Assembly: GCF_008065375.1 (NCBI RefSeq)
Contig: NZ_VJYI01000001.1
Coordinates: 1,116,001 to 1,180,000, forward strand
Direction: 5' to 3'
From: Nonomuraea sp. SYSU D8015
Lineage (GTDB): Bacteria; Actinomycetota; Actinomycetes; Streptosporangiales; Streptosporangiaceae
DNA: 64,000 bases
Shown piece by piece: positions 1 through 8,039 of the stretch; the first letter of the stretch is position 1, and each line of letters starts with the position of its first letter. Below the pieces are notes generated by a model that saw nothing but the letters and a program-made list of their open reading frames with translations, was not told where the DNA came from and did no database searches. The translations under genes were made by a program, and so were the position numbers.

Positions 1-95
1 ACCCGGGCCCTGGTCTCGGCCCGGACGCGTTCGGGCGCGTTGAGGACGCGCGAGACGGTCATGGTGGACACGCCCGCGAGCACGGCGACGTCCAT
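1..95 (-). CDS. LacI-family transcriptional regulator, N-terminus only (runs off the left edge)
   Basis: Reading leftward from an ATG at 95 (or an in-frame GTG at 101) gives a typical LacI helix-turn-helix: DVAVLAGVS, then the recognition helix and hinge TVSRVLN, followed by ERVRAETRARV. Only about 31 residues are in the window, so the sugar-binding domain cannot be seen. It lies directly downstream of the two GH43 arabinan-degrading genes on the same strand, and a hairpin sits between them. The GH43 promoter carries two LacI-type half-conserved operators, so this is the likely arabino-oligosaccharide-responsive repressor of that locus. That role is inferred from position. Confidence 0.85.
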   Translation of the reverse strand, partial: MDVAVLAGVSTMTVSRVLNAPERVRAETRAR

Positions 96-137
96 GAGCA
101 CCGCAGGCCTGCCCGCCCTGGATTTCACCGCGGCTCA

Positions 138-171
138 CCCCCTCGGCGGTAACGGTAACAGGCCGAGGGGG
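138..171 (-). terminator. Hairpin between GH43 gene and lacI
   Basis: A perfect 9-bp stem (CCCCCTCGG at 138-146 with CCGAGGGGG at 163-171) encloses a 16-base loop, 23 bases past the stop of the leftward GH43 gene. There is no U-tract, as is common for actinobacterial terminators. It probably ends or attenuates the GH43 transcript before the lacI gene. Confidence 0.55.
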
Positions 172-193
172 CGGGCGCGCGATCTTATTGTCC

Positions 194-1144
194 TCAATGG
201 AGGTAGGGCCATCCGGCGGAGTCGTAGCCGAGGTGGTTGATGCCCAGCCGGGCGCGGCCGTCGTCGCCGTAGTAGTGGTAGAACAGCTGGTCGCCGTCGG
301 AGTCGGCGAGCACAGCCTGGTGCCCGGGCCCGTGGACGCTCCCGTGCCCGGCGAGGATCTCGGTGCCGCCGCCGGCGGTCATCGCGCGGCCCGCGCGGTC
401 GACGTACGGGCCGGTGACGGCGGCCGAGCGGCCCACCATGACGCGGTACGTGCTGGCGGCGCCCTGGCAGCAGGCGTCCCAGGAGACGTACAGGTAGTAG
501 TACGCGCCGCGCTTGACGATGAACGGCGCCTCGATCGCGGTCGTGCCGCCGCTGCGGCGGGCGAGGTCGTACACGGCGGTGCCGGAGCGCAGGCCCGTGT
601 TCGGGTCGAGCGGGATGAGCTTCAGCCCCGTCCAGAACGAGCCGAAGCTCAGCCACCACCTGCCCCGGTCGTCCACGATCAGGTTGGGGTCGATCGCGTT
701 GTACGTGCTCGACGTGCTCGTGCTGATCACCAGGCCGCGGTTCGTCCACGCCCCGGACGCGCCGGTCGTGCTCGTGGCCAGGAAGATCGCGGAGTTGTTC
801 GAGCCGAAGGTGGAGGCGGAGTAGTACAGGTAGTACGTGCCGTTGCGGTAGGAGATGTCCGGCGCCCACAGGTTGGCGCTGCCGCCCGTGTACGCCCGCG
901 TCCACGGCGCGCCCGACGGGAACACCACGCCCGCGTTGCTCCACGCGGTGCGGTCGGCGGAGGTCTTGAGCGCGATGTTGTCACCGGTGTGGGCGAGGAG
1001 GTAGCCGCCGTTCGGCCGCTTCACCACCGTCGGGTCGTGGACGAAGATGCTGCCGGTGACGGGGAGCGGGTTCGGGTAGGCGGCCGCCATCGCCGTGCAG
1101 GCGAGGATCAGGGCGGCGGCCAGGGCTCGTTTCCAGATGCTCAT
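194..1144 (-). CDS. Secreted GH43 arabinan endo-1,5-alpha-L-arabinosidase-like enzyme
   Basis: The protein has 316 residues: a Sec signal of about 22 residues and a single GH43 five-bladed propeller. The family's three acids are visible: Asp37 in HDPTVV (general base), Asp152 in NAIDPN (pKa-modulating) and Glu205 in AIEAPF (general acid). WAPDISY near residue 93 and the HGSVHGPGH motif are typical of endo-arabinanases that hydrolyse alpha-1,5-arabinan outside the cell. The ATG at 1144 overlaps the stop of the upstream GH43-lectin gene (ATGA), so the pair is translationally coupled. There is no carbohydrate-binding module here; the neighbour supplies one. The exact substrate is inferred from family resemblance. 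Confidence 0.88.
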   Translation of the reverse strand: MSIWKRALAAALILACTAMAAAYPNPLPVTGSIFVHDPTVVKRPNGGYLLAHTGDNIALKTSADRTAWSNAGVVFPSGAPWTRAYTGGSANLWAPDISYRNGTYYLYYSASTFGSNNSAIFLATSTTGASGAWTNRGLVISTSTSSTYNAIDPNLIVDDRGRWWLSFGSFWTGLKLIPLDPNTGLRSGTAVYDLARRSGGTTAIEAPFIVKRGAYYYLYVSWDACCQGAASTYRVMVGRSAAVTGPYVDRAGRAMTAGGGTEILAGHGSVHGPGHQAVLADSDGDQLFYHYYGDDGRARLGINHLGYDSAGWPYLH

Positions 1145-2601
1145 GCCGGCCTCACAGACCATTGTTGGCAGGTGTTGTCGAGCCAGCTCCACAGGCGCAC
1201 GTCCGTGCCGTCCCCGGTGCCGCAGTTCGCCACGTCGGCGACCTTCCCGGTGGCGGCGTTCATCAGGCGGACCCAGCCGCCCGTGGCGGTGTAGACGAGC
1301 CTGAAACGCTGGCAGGTGTTGTTGAGCCAGCTCCACTGGCGGATGTCGGTCCCGTCGGCGGAGGCGCAGTCGGCGACGTCGGCGACCTTGCCGGTGGCGG
1401 CGTTCACCAGGCGGCTGGTGTCGTCGGCCTGGTCCTCGATGCGCCAGCGCTGGTTGGCGCCGCCGTTGCAGGTCCACTGCTGGATGTTCGCGCCGTCGGC
1501 CGTGGCGCCGCCGGCCACCTCCAGGCACTTGCCGCTGTTGCGGTTGACGATGGTGTACGCGCTCGGCGTCGCGGCGGTCTCACCGGCGGGCGCGGGGAGG
1601 CTCGTGCCGGTCGCGACCGGGGTGCCGAAGTTCGGCGTGCCGTCGGAGTTCCAGGTGAACCGCTGGGCGCGGGTCGTGCGGTTGTTGTCGCAGCCGCCGG
1701 AGGAGGAGCTGTTGGCATGGTAGACGATCCAGGTCTCGCTGCCGTTCGGCGAGGTGAAGAAGCCGTTGTGGCCGGGGCCGTACACGTTGCCCGACCGCTG
1801 GAACACCGGCGTCGGCTTCTTCACCCACGACGAGGCGCTGAGCGGGTCGCCGCCGTTGTAGGTGAGCTGCCCCAGCTTGTAGTCCGGCCCCCAGCAGGCG
1901 CTCGCCGAGTAGATCACGAACGTCTGCCCGCCGCGCTGCAGCGCCACCGGCCCCTCGTTCACCGTGCCGCCCTGGGTCTCCCAGCTGTGCGCAGGGCTGG
2001 AGATCCGGCTGAACGTGCTTCCGCTGATCGTGTACGGGTTGCTCATCGGCGCGATCACCAGGCTCTGCGCGCTCCCGCCGATGAACCCGCTGCCGAGCAG
2101 GTAGAGCCGGCCGTTGAGGGTCATCGGGCTGGCGTCGATCAGCCAGCCGCCGGGGGTCAGGTTGGAGCCGGTGAGCATGGCGCGGTACGTGTACGGACCG
2201 AGCGGGTCGCTGCCCGCGCTCTCCAGCACGTGCGTGCGCTGGCTGTCACAGCAGGCCGCGCCGACCGCGCCCGCCGAGTAGTAGATGTACCAGCGGCCGT
2301 TGAACTGGTGCATCTCCGGTGCCCAGAAGTTGGTGCCCCGCGAGGCGGTGGTGTCCTGCCAGACCTGGACGCTCGGGGCGGTGGGAAGCCCTTGGAGGGT
2401 GGGCGACTTGCGGACGACCAGCGTGTTCGTGAACGACGTGTTGATGAGGTAGTAGTTGCCGTCGTAGTACGTCAGCCAGGGGTCGGCGCCCTTCTGGGAC
2501 TTGAGCGGGTTAGTGTAGGAGGTGGCTGCCGAGGCGGGTCCCGTACCGGGGACCAGGGCTAAGAGCAGCAGCGCCAGAGCGGCCAGGACTCTTCTGATCA
2601 T
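1141..2601 (-). CDS. Secreted GH43 glycosidase with C-terminal ricin-B (CBM13) lectin domain
   Basis: 486 residues. The chosen ATG at 2601 has AAGGAGCT upstream and starts a clean Sec signal (MIRRVLAALALLLL); an in-frame ATG 27 bases earlier would lie upstream of that ribosome site. The GH43 domain covers about residues 28-345, with Asp40 in GADPW, Asp near 153 in LIDASP and Glu near 215 in NEGPVAL as the likely catalytic triad. A ricin-B trefoil fills about 352-486, with QQW, RQW and QQW signatures that would hold the enzyme on plant polysaccharide. It is the first gene of the arabinan locus, behind the operator-containing promoter. Probably an exo-acting arabinofuranosidase or arabinanase; a xylosidase-type GH43 activity is not excluded. 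Confidence 0.87.
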   Translation of the reverse strand: MIRRVLAALALLLLALVPGTGPASAATSYTNPLKSQKGADPWLTYYDGNYYLINTSFTNTLVVRKSPTLQGLPTAPSVQVWQDTTASRGTNFWAPEMHQFNGRWYIYYSAGAVGAACCDSQRTHVLESAGSDPLGPYTYRAMLTGSNLTPGGWLIDASPMTLNGRLYLLGSGFIGGSAQSLVIAPMSNPYTISGSTFSRISSPAHSWETQGGTVNEGPVALQRGGQTFVIYSASACWGPDYKLGQLTYNGGDPLSASSWVKKPTPVFQRSGNVYGPGHNGFFTSPNGSETWIVYHANSSSSGGCDNNRTTRAQRFTWNSDGTPNFGTPVATGTSLPAPAGETAATPSAYTIVNRNSGKCLEVAGGATADGANIQQWTCNGGANQRWRIEDQADDTSRLVNAATGKVADVADCASADGTDIRQWSWLNNTCQRFRLVYTATGGWVRLMNAATGKVADVANCGTGDGTDVRLWSWLDNTCQQWSVRPA

Positions 2602-2615
2602 CGTCGAGCTCCTTG

Positions 2616-2663
2616 GTAGCGCTAACATTCCACGGCGGGATTCCGCGCATTGTTAGCGCTCAT
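2616..2663 (-). promoter_or_regulatory. Pair of LacI-type operators (AGCGCT-centred)
   Basis: GTAGCGCTAAC at 2616-2626 and TGTTAGCGCTCAT at 2651-2663 are each half-conserved copies of a TGTTAGCGCTAACA palindrome, with centres 37 bp apart. One site lies between the -35 and -10 of the GH43 promoter and the other just before the ribosome-binding site, a classic repression layout. The LacI fragment at the left edge is the obvious candidate binder. Confidence 0.65.
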
Positions 2664-2677
2664 GTCAAGAGTGTCAA
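2649..2677 (-). promoter_or_regulatory. Promoter of the GH43 operon
   Basis: Read leftward, TTGACA (2677-2672) and AACAAT (2654-2649) are separated by 17 bases, close to the housekeeping sigma consensus. A second TTGACA occurs at 2668-2663. The spacer contains one AGCGCT operator, so repressor binding would block polymerase. Confidence 0.6.
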
Positions 2678-2714
2678 TGGACCCTGAACGTTTCAGCGCG
2701 GTTAGCCTGCTGAG

Positions 2715-3269
2715 ATGGACCTACACGACGGCCGCTTCACGGCGGGACCGGAGACCGGCCGGCTGCTGATCAGGACGGGCCGCAGCGGGCTGGGGGCGAA
2801 GGCCGGCCACGACCTCACTCTCGAGGCGACCCGCTGGCAGGCGGACATCACCCTCGCCGGCGGCGACCCGGCCGCCTCCTCGGTGACCGTGTCGGTGGAC
2901 CCGGAGTCGTTCGAGATCCGGCAGGCTACGGGCGGTGTGAAGCCGCTGACCGACGCCGACCGCGCGGAGATCCAGAAGAACGTGCGCGAGAAGATCCTGC
3001 ATACCCGATCCCATCCAGAGATCACGTTCCGTTCGACCCGGATCGCCGGGAAGGCGGAATCGTTCAGCGTCGACGGTGACCTCACCCTGGCCGGGACGAC
3101 CAGGCCGATCACCGTGAACGCCCGGCTGGAAGGTGATCGCGTCCAGGGGACGGCCACCGTCGTGCAGTCCCGATGGGGCATCCGGCCCTACTCGGCGCTC
3201 TTCGGCGCGCTCCGGCTCCGCGACGAGGTCGAGATCGAGTTCGACCTCCGGCTCGCCGCCACCCCTTGA
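2715..3269 (+). CDS. YceI-family lipocalin-like protein
   Basis: 184 residues with no signal peptide, so cytoplasmic, unlike E. coli YceI, which is periplasmic. The YceI pattern is clear: an N-terminal SGLGAKAGHDLTLEA strand pair, VSVDPESFEI, the HTRSHPEITFRST region in mid-protein, DGDLTLAGTTRPI, and a final EVEIEFDLRL strand. The family forms a beta-barrel that binds isoprenoid-type or other amphiphilic ligands. The gene is divergent from the arabinan operon and shares its upstream region, but nothing in the protein ties it to sugar use. The ATG lacks a strong Shine-Dalgarno sequence. Confidence 0.85.
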   Translation: MDLHDGRFTAGPETGRLLIRTGRSGLGAKAGHDLTLEATRWQADITLAGGDPAASSVTVSVDPESFEIRQATGGVKPLTDADRAEIQKNVREKILHTRSHPEITFRSTRIAGKAESFSVDGDLTLAGTTRPITVNARLEGDRVQGTATVVQSRWGIRPYSALFGALRLRDEVEIEFDLRLAATP

Positions 3270-3348
3270 CGCGGCTCGCCTGCCGGTGTTCTCCTGGGCG
3301 TCGACTGGCCGTCATCGGCCGGTGACGGCAGGTTGCTGAGAATCGCGC

Positions 3349-4299
3349 ATGCGTGAATCTCTGTTTCTGGCCGCCCTCATCTCAACGTCACTCGTCGTGC
3401 CGGCCGGCCCGGCGCACGCCGGCTCCGGGCCCGCCGTCACGTTCGCCCTGATCGGCGACACCCCGTACGGCGACGCCCAGCAGGCCGCCTTCCCGGGCCT
3501 GGTCGGGTCCATCGACGCGGACCCTGACGTGCGCTTCGTCCTGCACGCGGGCGACGTCAAGAACGGCTCTTCCACCTGCGACGACGCCCGCTTCGAGACG
3601 CTGGCCGGACTGTTCGGCACCTTCGACGACCCGTTCGTGCTGACTCCGGGCGACAACGAGTGGACCGACTGCCACCGCACCGCCGCCGGCGGCTACCTGC
3701 CCACCGAGCGGCTGGAGGCGGTCCGCCGCATCTTCTATCCCGTCGCGGGACGCACCCTCGGCGGGCATCCGATGGGCGTGCGGACCCAGGCCCGCGACCC
3801 CCGTCACCGCGACTACCGCGAGAACGTGCTCTTCACCCGCGGCCGCGTGGTCTTCGCCACGGTTCACGTGGTCGGCAGCGAGAACGACCTCGCTCCGTGG
3901 AGCCAGCTGCCCGGCGGCGACCGGCCGCAGGAGCGGCTGGCCGAGTTCGAAGCGCGCAAGGCCGCCGCGCTGGACTGGATCGACCACGCCTTCGCCGTCG
4001 CCGAGCGGACGCAGGCGCCGGGGGTCCTGCTGCTGATGCAGGCCGAGCCCACGGACACGCCGGGATTCGCCGAGATCAGGGCCCGCATCGCTGAGCGGGC
4101 GCGGGCGTACGGCAAGCCGGTCGTGCTCGCGCACGGCGACGAGCACGTCTACGAGGTGGAGCCCGGCTACGCCGGAGTGCCCAACCTGACCCGCCTGGAG
4201 ACGTACGGCGACACCGCCGCCCACTGGCTCCGGGTCACCGCCGACCCCACGTCACCCACCGTCTTCTCGTGGCAGCCGCAAACCGTGAAGGCCGGCTGA
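3349..4299 (+). CDS. Secreted calcineurin-like metallophosphoesterase
   Basis: 316 residues with a Sec signal ending near AHA at residue 24. Metallophosphoesterase metal-binding blocks are present in order: GDTPYGD near 36, HAGDVKNG near 66, PGDNEW near 102 and, towards the C-terminus, AHGDEHVYE. The arrangement fits an extracytoplasmic phosphoesterase of the purple acid phosphatase/Icc superfamily. The usual central GNH(D/E) is replaced by PGDNE, which is common in this secreted subgroup. The gene stands alone between yceI and the permease. Substrate unknown. Confidence 0.8.
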   Translation: MRESLFLAALISTSLVVPAGPAHAGSGPAVTFALIGDTPYGDAQQAAFPGLVGSIDADPDVRFVLHAGDVKNGSSTCDDARFETLAGLFGTFDDPFVLTPGDNEWTDCHRTAAGGYLPTERLEAVRRIFYPVAGRTLGGHPMGVRTQARDPRHRDYRENVLFTRGRVVFATVHVVGSENDLAPWSQLPGGDRPQERLAEFEARKAAALDWIDHAFAVAERTQAPGVLLLMQAEPTDTPGFAEIRARIAERARAYGKPVVLAHGDEHVYEVEPGYAGVPNLTRLETYGDTAAHWLRVTADPTSPTVFSWQPQTVKAG

Positions 4300-4442
4300 G
4301 GACGCCGGCGGGAGCCGGTCAGCGGCGGCGTCCCGGCCGCCGGATCCGCCTGCCGCCAGGCCCCCGCCGGCCCCTGCGCAAGCCGGTATTTCCGGATTGT
4401 CTCGCCCGTGTCAGAAACGGTGACAGCGGGAACGAGAATCTC

Positions 4443-5789
4443 ATGACGGCCCCCGAACCAGAAGCCGGCCAGGTCTCTCTCAAGCGGGCGATCGGCCCCA
4501 AGCTCCTCGTCCTGTTCATCATCGGCGACATCCTCGGGACCGGCGTCTACGCACTCAGCGGCACCGTGGCCGGGCAGGTCGGTGGCGCCCTGTGGCTGCC
4601 CTTCCTGTTCGGCTTCGTCATCGCGCTGCTGACCGCGATGTCCTACGTCGAACTGGTCACGAAGTATCCGCGGGCGGCCGGCGCGGCGCTCTACACGCAG
4701 CTGGCCTTCAAGAAGCCCTTCTTCACCTTCATGGTCGCGTTCACCGTGATGTCCTCCGGCCTCACCTCGGCCAGCGCGGCGGCCCGCGCGATCGGGGGAG
4801 ACTACCTGGAGGCCTTCTTCACGCTGCCGACCTTGGTGGTGGCCATCATCTTCATCGTCGCCGTCGCGGCGCTCAACTACCGGGGCGTCTCGGAGTCGGT
4901 GAAGACCAACATCGTGTTCACGCTGATCGAGCTCACCGGCCTGCTGGTGATCGTCCTGATCGGCGTCTACACCGTGGTCACCGGCGGGGGCGAGCCCTCC
5001 AGGCTGACGGAGATCGACACCGAGCAGGCGGGCGGCCTGATGTACGCCCTGCTCGGCAGCACCGCGCTGGCCTTCTTCGCGTTCGTCGGGTTCGAGGACT
5101 CGGTGAACATGGCGGAGGAGACCAAGGACCCCTCGCGCAACTTCCCGAGGGCCATCTTCCTCGGGGTGGCGATCACCAGCACCGTCTACATCCTCGTGGC
5201 CATCACCTCCTCCCTCCTGGTCGAGCCCCGCGTCCTGGAGCAGTCGTCCGGCCCGCTGCTGGAGGTGGTGAAGGCGGGCGGGCTCAGCTTCCCGCCGCAG
5301 CTCTTCGCGGCGATCGCCATCTTCGCCGTCGCCAACTCGGCTCTGATCAACATGATGATGGCGTCCCGGCTCGTGTACGGCCTGGCCAACGAACGGGTCG
5401 TGCCGCGCGGCCTCGGCTGGGTCGACCCGCGCCGCCGCACTCCGGTGATCGGCATCCTCTTCACCACCGCGCTCGCCATCGGCCTCATCTCGACCGGCGG
5501 GATCGCGGGGCTCGGCGACACGACCGCGTTCCTGCTGCTGTGCGTCTTCACGGTCGTCAACGTGGCCGTCCTCGTGCTGCGCAAGGACAGGGTGGAGCAC
5601 GCGCACTACCGGACGCCCACCGCGCTGCCGGTGATCGGCGCCGTGCTGGCCTTCATCCTGGCCAGCCCGCTGACCGGCCGCCCGGCCGAGGTCTACGTCC
5701 GGGCCGGCGTGCTCCTGGCCATCGGCGTGGCGCTGTGGGTGATCAACTGGCTGGTGATGCGCCGCCATACCCCGGCCCCGGCCGAGTGA
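4443..5789 (+). CDS. APC-superfamily amino acid/amine permease
   Basis: 448 residues with about twelve membrane segments. The helix-1 signature GDILGTGVYALSG, the helix-6 region FFAFVGFEDSVNMAEETKDP and the conserved NFPRA loop identify the amino acid-polyamine-organocation family. It should import an amino acid or amine using the ion gradient; the substrate cannot be read from sequence. The start at 4443 was preferred to longer in-frame options because upstream codons encode low-complexity Arg/Pro-rich sequence and a weak GGGAACGAGA site precedes the ATG. A short hairpin (4409-4425, stem TGTCA/TGACA) lies in its leader. Confidence 0.85.
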   Translation: MTAPEPEAGQVSLKRAIGPKLLVLFIIGDILGTGVYALSGTVAGQVGGALWLPFLFGFVIALLTAMSYVELVTKYPRAAGAALYTQLAFKKPFFTFMVAFTVMSSGLTSASAAARAIGGDYLEAFFTLPTLVVAIIFIVAVAALNYRGVSESVKTNIVFTLIELTGLLVIVLIGVYTVVTGGGEPSRLTEIDTEQAGGLMYALLGSTALAFFAFVGFEDSVNMAEETKDPSRNFPRAIFLGVAITSTVYILVAITSSLLVEPRVLEQSSGPLLEVVKAGGLSFPPQLFAAIAIFAVANSALINMMMASRLVYGLANERVVPRGLGWVDPRRRTPVIGILFTTALAIGLISTGGIAGLGDTTAFLLLCVFTVVNVAVLVLRKDRVEHAHYRTPTALPVIGAVLAFILASPLTGRPAEVYVRAGVLLAIGVALWVINWLVMRRHTPAPAE

Positions 5790-5819
5790 TCGTCAAGCGT
5801 CAGGCGGGCGGGCAACCAA

Positions 5820-5859
5820 AAGGCCCCCGCTTCCGGCAGGTGCCGTGAGCAGGGGCCTT
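5820..5859 (-). terminator. Hairpin terminator of the tRNA cluster, possibly bidirectional
   Basis: AAGGCCCC (5820-5827) pairs with GGGGCCTT (5852-5859), and an inner CGGCA/TGCCG stem extends it. Read leftward it is followed by TTTTGG, giving a near-canonical intrinsic terminator for the tRNA operon. It also lies 30 bases past the permease stop and could serve both directions. Confidence 0.75.
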
Positions 5860-5865
5860 CTGATG

Positions 5866-5940
5866 TGGTGGACGATACTGGGATTGAACCAGTGACCTCT
5901 TCCGTGTCAGGGAAGCGCTCTCCCGCTGAGCTAATCGTCC
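5866..5940 (-). tRNA. tRNA-Val (GAC)
   Basis: The cloverleaf folds with acceptor stem GGACGAT/ATCGTCC, an anticodon loop CTGACAC giving anticodon GAC, and a TTCAATC T-loop. Discriminator A is followed by an encoded CCA at 5868-5866. It is the last tRNA of a leftward Gly-Cys-Val cluster. Confidence 0.97.
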
Positions 5941-5941
5941 G

Positions 5942-6015
5942 TGGAGGTGGCGACGGGATTTGAACCCGTGTGGACGGCTTTGCAGGCCGCTGCCTCGCCT
6001 CTCGGCCACGCCACC
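5942..6015 (-). tRNA. tRNA-Cys (GCA)
   Basis: Acceptor GGTGGCG/CGCCACC, anticodon loop CTGCAAA (GCA) and TTCAAAT T-loop. The discriminator is U, as expected for a cysteine tRNA, and CCA is encoded at 5944-5942. It lies one base from the tRNA-Val gene. Confidence 0.97.
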
Positions 6016-6032
6016 GAGTCAAACCCACTCCG

Positions 6033-6104
6033 AGCGGAAGACGGGATTCGAACCCGCGACCCTCACCTTGGCAAGGTGATGCTCTACCACTGAGCCACTT
6101 CCGC
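6033..6104 (-). tRNA. tRNA-Gly (GCC)
   Basis: Acceptor GCGGAAG/CTTCCGC, anticodon loop TTGCCAA (GCC) and TTCGAAT T-loop. After the discriminator U the genomic bases read CGG, so CCA is not encoded, unlike the other two tRNAs of the cluster. It is the first gene of the leftward operon. Confidence 0.97.
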
Positions 6105-6143
6105 GTTGCTTCAATAACTCTAGCGGGTTTTCCGACCGGATGC

Positions 6144-6779
6144 TCACTTACGGAGCTGGCGGGCCACACTCCGCTCCGTGGCGGGCAGGCTGAGGAAGAT
6201 CTCGAGGATCCTGGTGAGGCGGTGGACCTCGATGCGGTGGAAGGCCGGACCCTCCGAGCGGGCCAGGACGAGACCGAGCGCCAGCGGCGGCAGCGGGGCG
6301 TGGATGATGTGCAGACCGCCCTCGAGCGTCAGGGCCGTGGGGCGGGCGGGCATCTCCTCCGGGACGGCGAGCTCCTGCGGGGCGCGCCAGCTGGCGTACA
6401 GGACGCGGTTGTCGGCCGTGGTGGCGGCCCAGTCGGCGCTGAAGAGCACGGGGAGCGAGTCGACGAGCGTGGTCAGGGCCCGGTCGCCCGCCGTCGTGAT
6501 GTATTTGAGTATCTCCAGCTCGGGGTAGGTGCCGGGGGCCTCGCGAGTCGTCCAGACGCCCTCCACGTGCACGCCCTGGACGCCTTCCAGGCTCTTGGCC
6601 AGAGCCTGCCGTGGCGTGCTGTCGGGACAGAAGATCGTGATGTCGTCCAGGGCGGCGCCGGCGCCCCGGTCGAGGACGGTGACCTGCGTGATGTCGGCCC
6701 CCGCCGCGCCCAGCACCTTGGTCACCTGCGCCAGGGAACCCGGTCTGTCGGGCAGCGTCAGGCGTACTCGAAGAAGCAT
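6144..6779 (-). CDS. ACT-domain protein
   Basis: 211 residues. Residues 1-75 form an ACT domain (MLLRVRLTLPDRPGSLAQVTK, with the conserved Gly after Pro-Asp-Arg that contacts amino-acid ligands). The rest is a GAF-like or unassigned alpha/beta region of the kind found in actinobacterial ACT proteins. The ATG at 6779 has GGAGGGGG upstream. Such proteins usually sense amino acids, but no enzyme domain is attached, so a regulatory role is only a guess. It lies upstream of the tRNA cluster on the same strand and is divergent from the dihydrouridine synthase gene. Confidence 0.75.
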   Translation of the reverse strand: MLLRVRLTLPDRPGSLAQVTKVLGAAGADITQVTVLDRGAGAALDDITIFCPDSTPRQALAKSLEGVQGVHVEGVWTTREAPGTYPELEILKYITTAGDRALTTLVDSLPVLFSADWAATTADNRVLYASWRAPQELAVPEEMPARPTALTLEGGLHIIHAPLPPLALGLVLARSEGPAFHRIEVHRLTRILEIFLSLPATERSVARQLRK

Positions 6780-6861
6780 CCATCCCCCTCCACCGAAGAT
6801 CCCGATCACCAGCTTATCCGCGAATACCGGTTGCGGGCCGACCTGCGCTACAACTGACGGG

Positions 6862-7971
6862 GTGAAGATTGGGCCGATTGGGGTGTGGCCGCCGGTGGTG
6901 CTGGCGCCGATGGCGGGCATCACGAACGCGCCGTTCCGGGTGCTGTGCCGGGAGCAGGGCGCGGGGCTGTTCGTGTGCGAGATGATCACTACGCGCGGGC
7001 TGGTCGAGCGCAACCCCAAGACGCTCAGGATGATCAGGTTCGCCGAGTCCGAGAAGCCCCGGAGCATCCAGCTGTACGGGGTGGACCCCGACGTCGTGGG
7101 GCGGGCGGTCAAGATGATCGCCGAGGAAAACGTGGCCGATCACATCGATCTCAACTTCGGGTGCCCGGTGCCCAAGGTGACCCGGCGCGGGGGCGGCTCC
7201 GCGCTGCCGTACAAACGGGATCTGCTGCGGCGGATCCTGCGGCAGGCGGTGGCTAACGCGGGCGCGCTGCCCGTGACGATGAAGATGCGCAAGGGCATCG
7301 ACGACGATCACCTGACCTACCTGGACGCGGGGCGGATCGCCGCCGAGGAGGGCCTGGCCGCGGTCGCGCTGCACGCCCGTACGGCGAAGCAGCACTACGG
7401 CGGGGTCGCCGACTGGGAGGCCATCGCCCGGCTGAAGGAGGCCGTGCCGGAGATCCCCGTGCTCGGCAACGGCGACATCTGGTGCGCCGACGACGCGCTG
7501 CGGATGGTGGCGCGCACCGGGTGCGACGGCGTGGTGGTCGGGCGGGGGTGCCTGGGCCGGCCCTGGCTGTTCAAGGATCTGGACAACGCGTTCAACGGCA
7601 GCCCCGAGCGGGCCCGGCCGACGCTCGGCGAGGTGGCCGCGATGATGGCCAGGCACGCCGAGGGGCTGACCGAGTGCTTCGACGTCGAACGCTACGGGGT
7701 GGCGGACTTCCGCAAGCACGTCGGGTGGTATTTGAAGGGCTTCACGGTCGGCGCCGAGCTGCGGCGGGAGCTGGCGACGGCGGAGTCGCTCGCCGCGTTA
7801 CGCGCGGGGCTGGCGAAGCTGGAGCACGACCAGCCGTGGCCGCCCAACACGGACACGCCGCGGGGGAAGTCCGGCGAGCGGTCCAAGGTGCACCTGCCGG
7901 ACGGGTGGCTGGACGACCCGTGGGACGGCGCGGTGCTGCAGGAGGCCGAGTCCGACATATCCGGCGGCTGA
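6862..7971 (+). CDS. dusB: tRNA-dihydrouridine synthase (DusB type)
   Basis: 369 residues from the GTG at 6862; a longer frame upstream lacks family sequence. The FMN-binding TIM barrel shows LAPMAGITNAPFR, the catalytic cysteine Cys101 in NFGCPVPKV, the FMN/RNA-contact segments TMKMRKG and HARTAKQHY, then GNGDIW and GVVVGRGCLGRPW. It reduces uridine to dihydrouridine in the tRNA D-loop with FMN and NADPH. Position next to tRNA genes fits but is probably coincidental. The last 27 bases including the stop are duplicated just downstream. Assignment to DusB rather than DusA/C rests on overall resemblance. Confidence 0.88.
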   Translation: MKIGPIGVWPPVVLAPMAGITNAPFRVLCREQGAGLFVCEMITTRGLVERNPKTLRMIRFAESEKPRSIQLYGVDPDVVGRAVKMIAEENVADHIDLNFGCPVPKVTRRGGGSALPYKRDLLRRILRQAVANAGALPVTMKMRKGIDDDHLTYLDAGRIAAEEGLAAVALHARTAKQHYGGVADWEAIARLKEAVPEIPVLGNGDIWCADDALRMVARTGCDGVVVGRGCLGRPWLFKDLDNAFNGSPERARPTLGEVAAMMARHAEGLTECFDVERYGVADFRKHVGWYLKGFTVGAELRRELATAESLAALRAGLAKLEHDQPWPPNTDTPRGKSGERSKVHLPDGWLDDPWDGAVLQEAESDISGG

Positions 7972-8012
7972 CGCCACCGCGCCTCGCCGATTCCGACGTA
8001 TCCGGCGGCTGA
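7945..8012 (+). repeat. Duplicated 3' end of the dus gene (27-bp direct repeat)
   Basis: Bases 7945-7971, coding for the last residues AESDISGG and the stop, recur at 7986-8012 with two mismatches. The second copy would encode ADSDVSGG plus a stop. The period is 41 bp. It looks like a short tandem duplication beyond the stop codon. Confidence 0.8.
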
Positions 8013-8039
8013 TCCGCGCCCGGACCACCGTTCCTGCGG

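Noticed and set aside
147..162. GGTAACGGTAAC as a LacI operator at the left edge
   Set aside because: It forms the loop of a clear hairpin and is a direct, not inverted, repeat. A terminator explains it better.
4300..4442. Riboswitch ahead of the APC permease
   Set aside because: Only a five-base-pair hairpin is present. No conserved riboswitch core could be recognised.
4167..5768. A 533-codon leftward frame opposite the APC permease gene
   Set aside because: Composition is Gly/Asp/His-rich antisense of a membrane protein. The permease on the other strand has clear family motifs.
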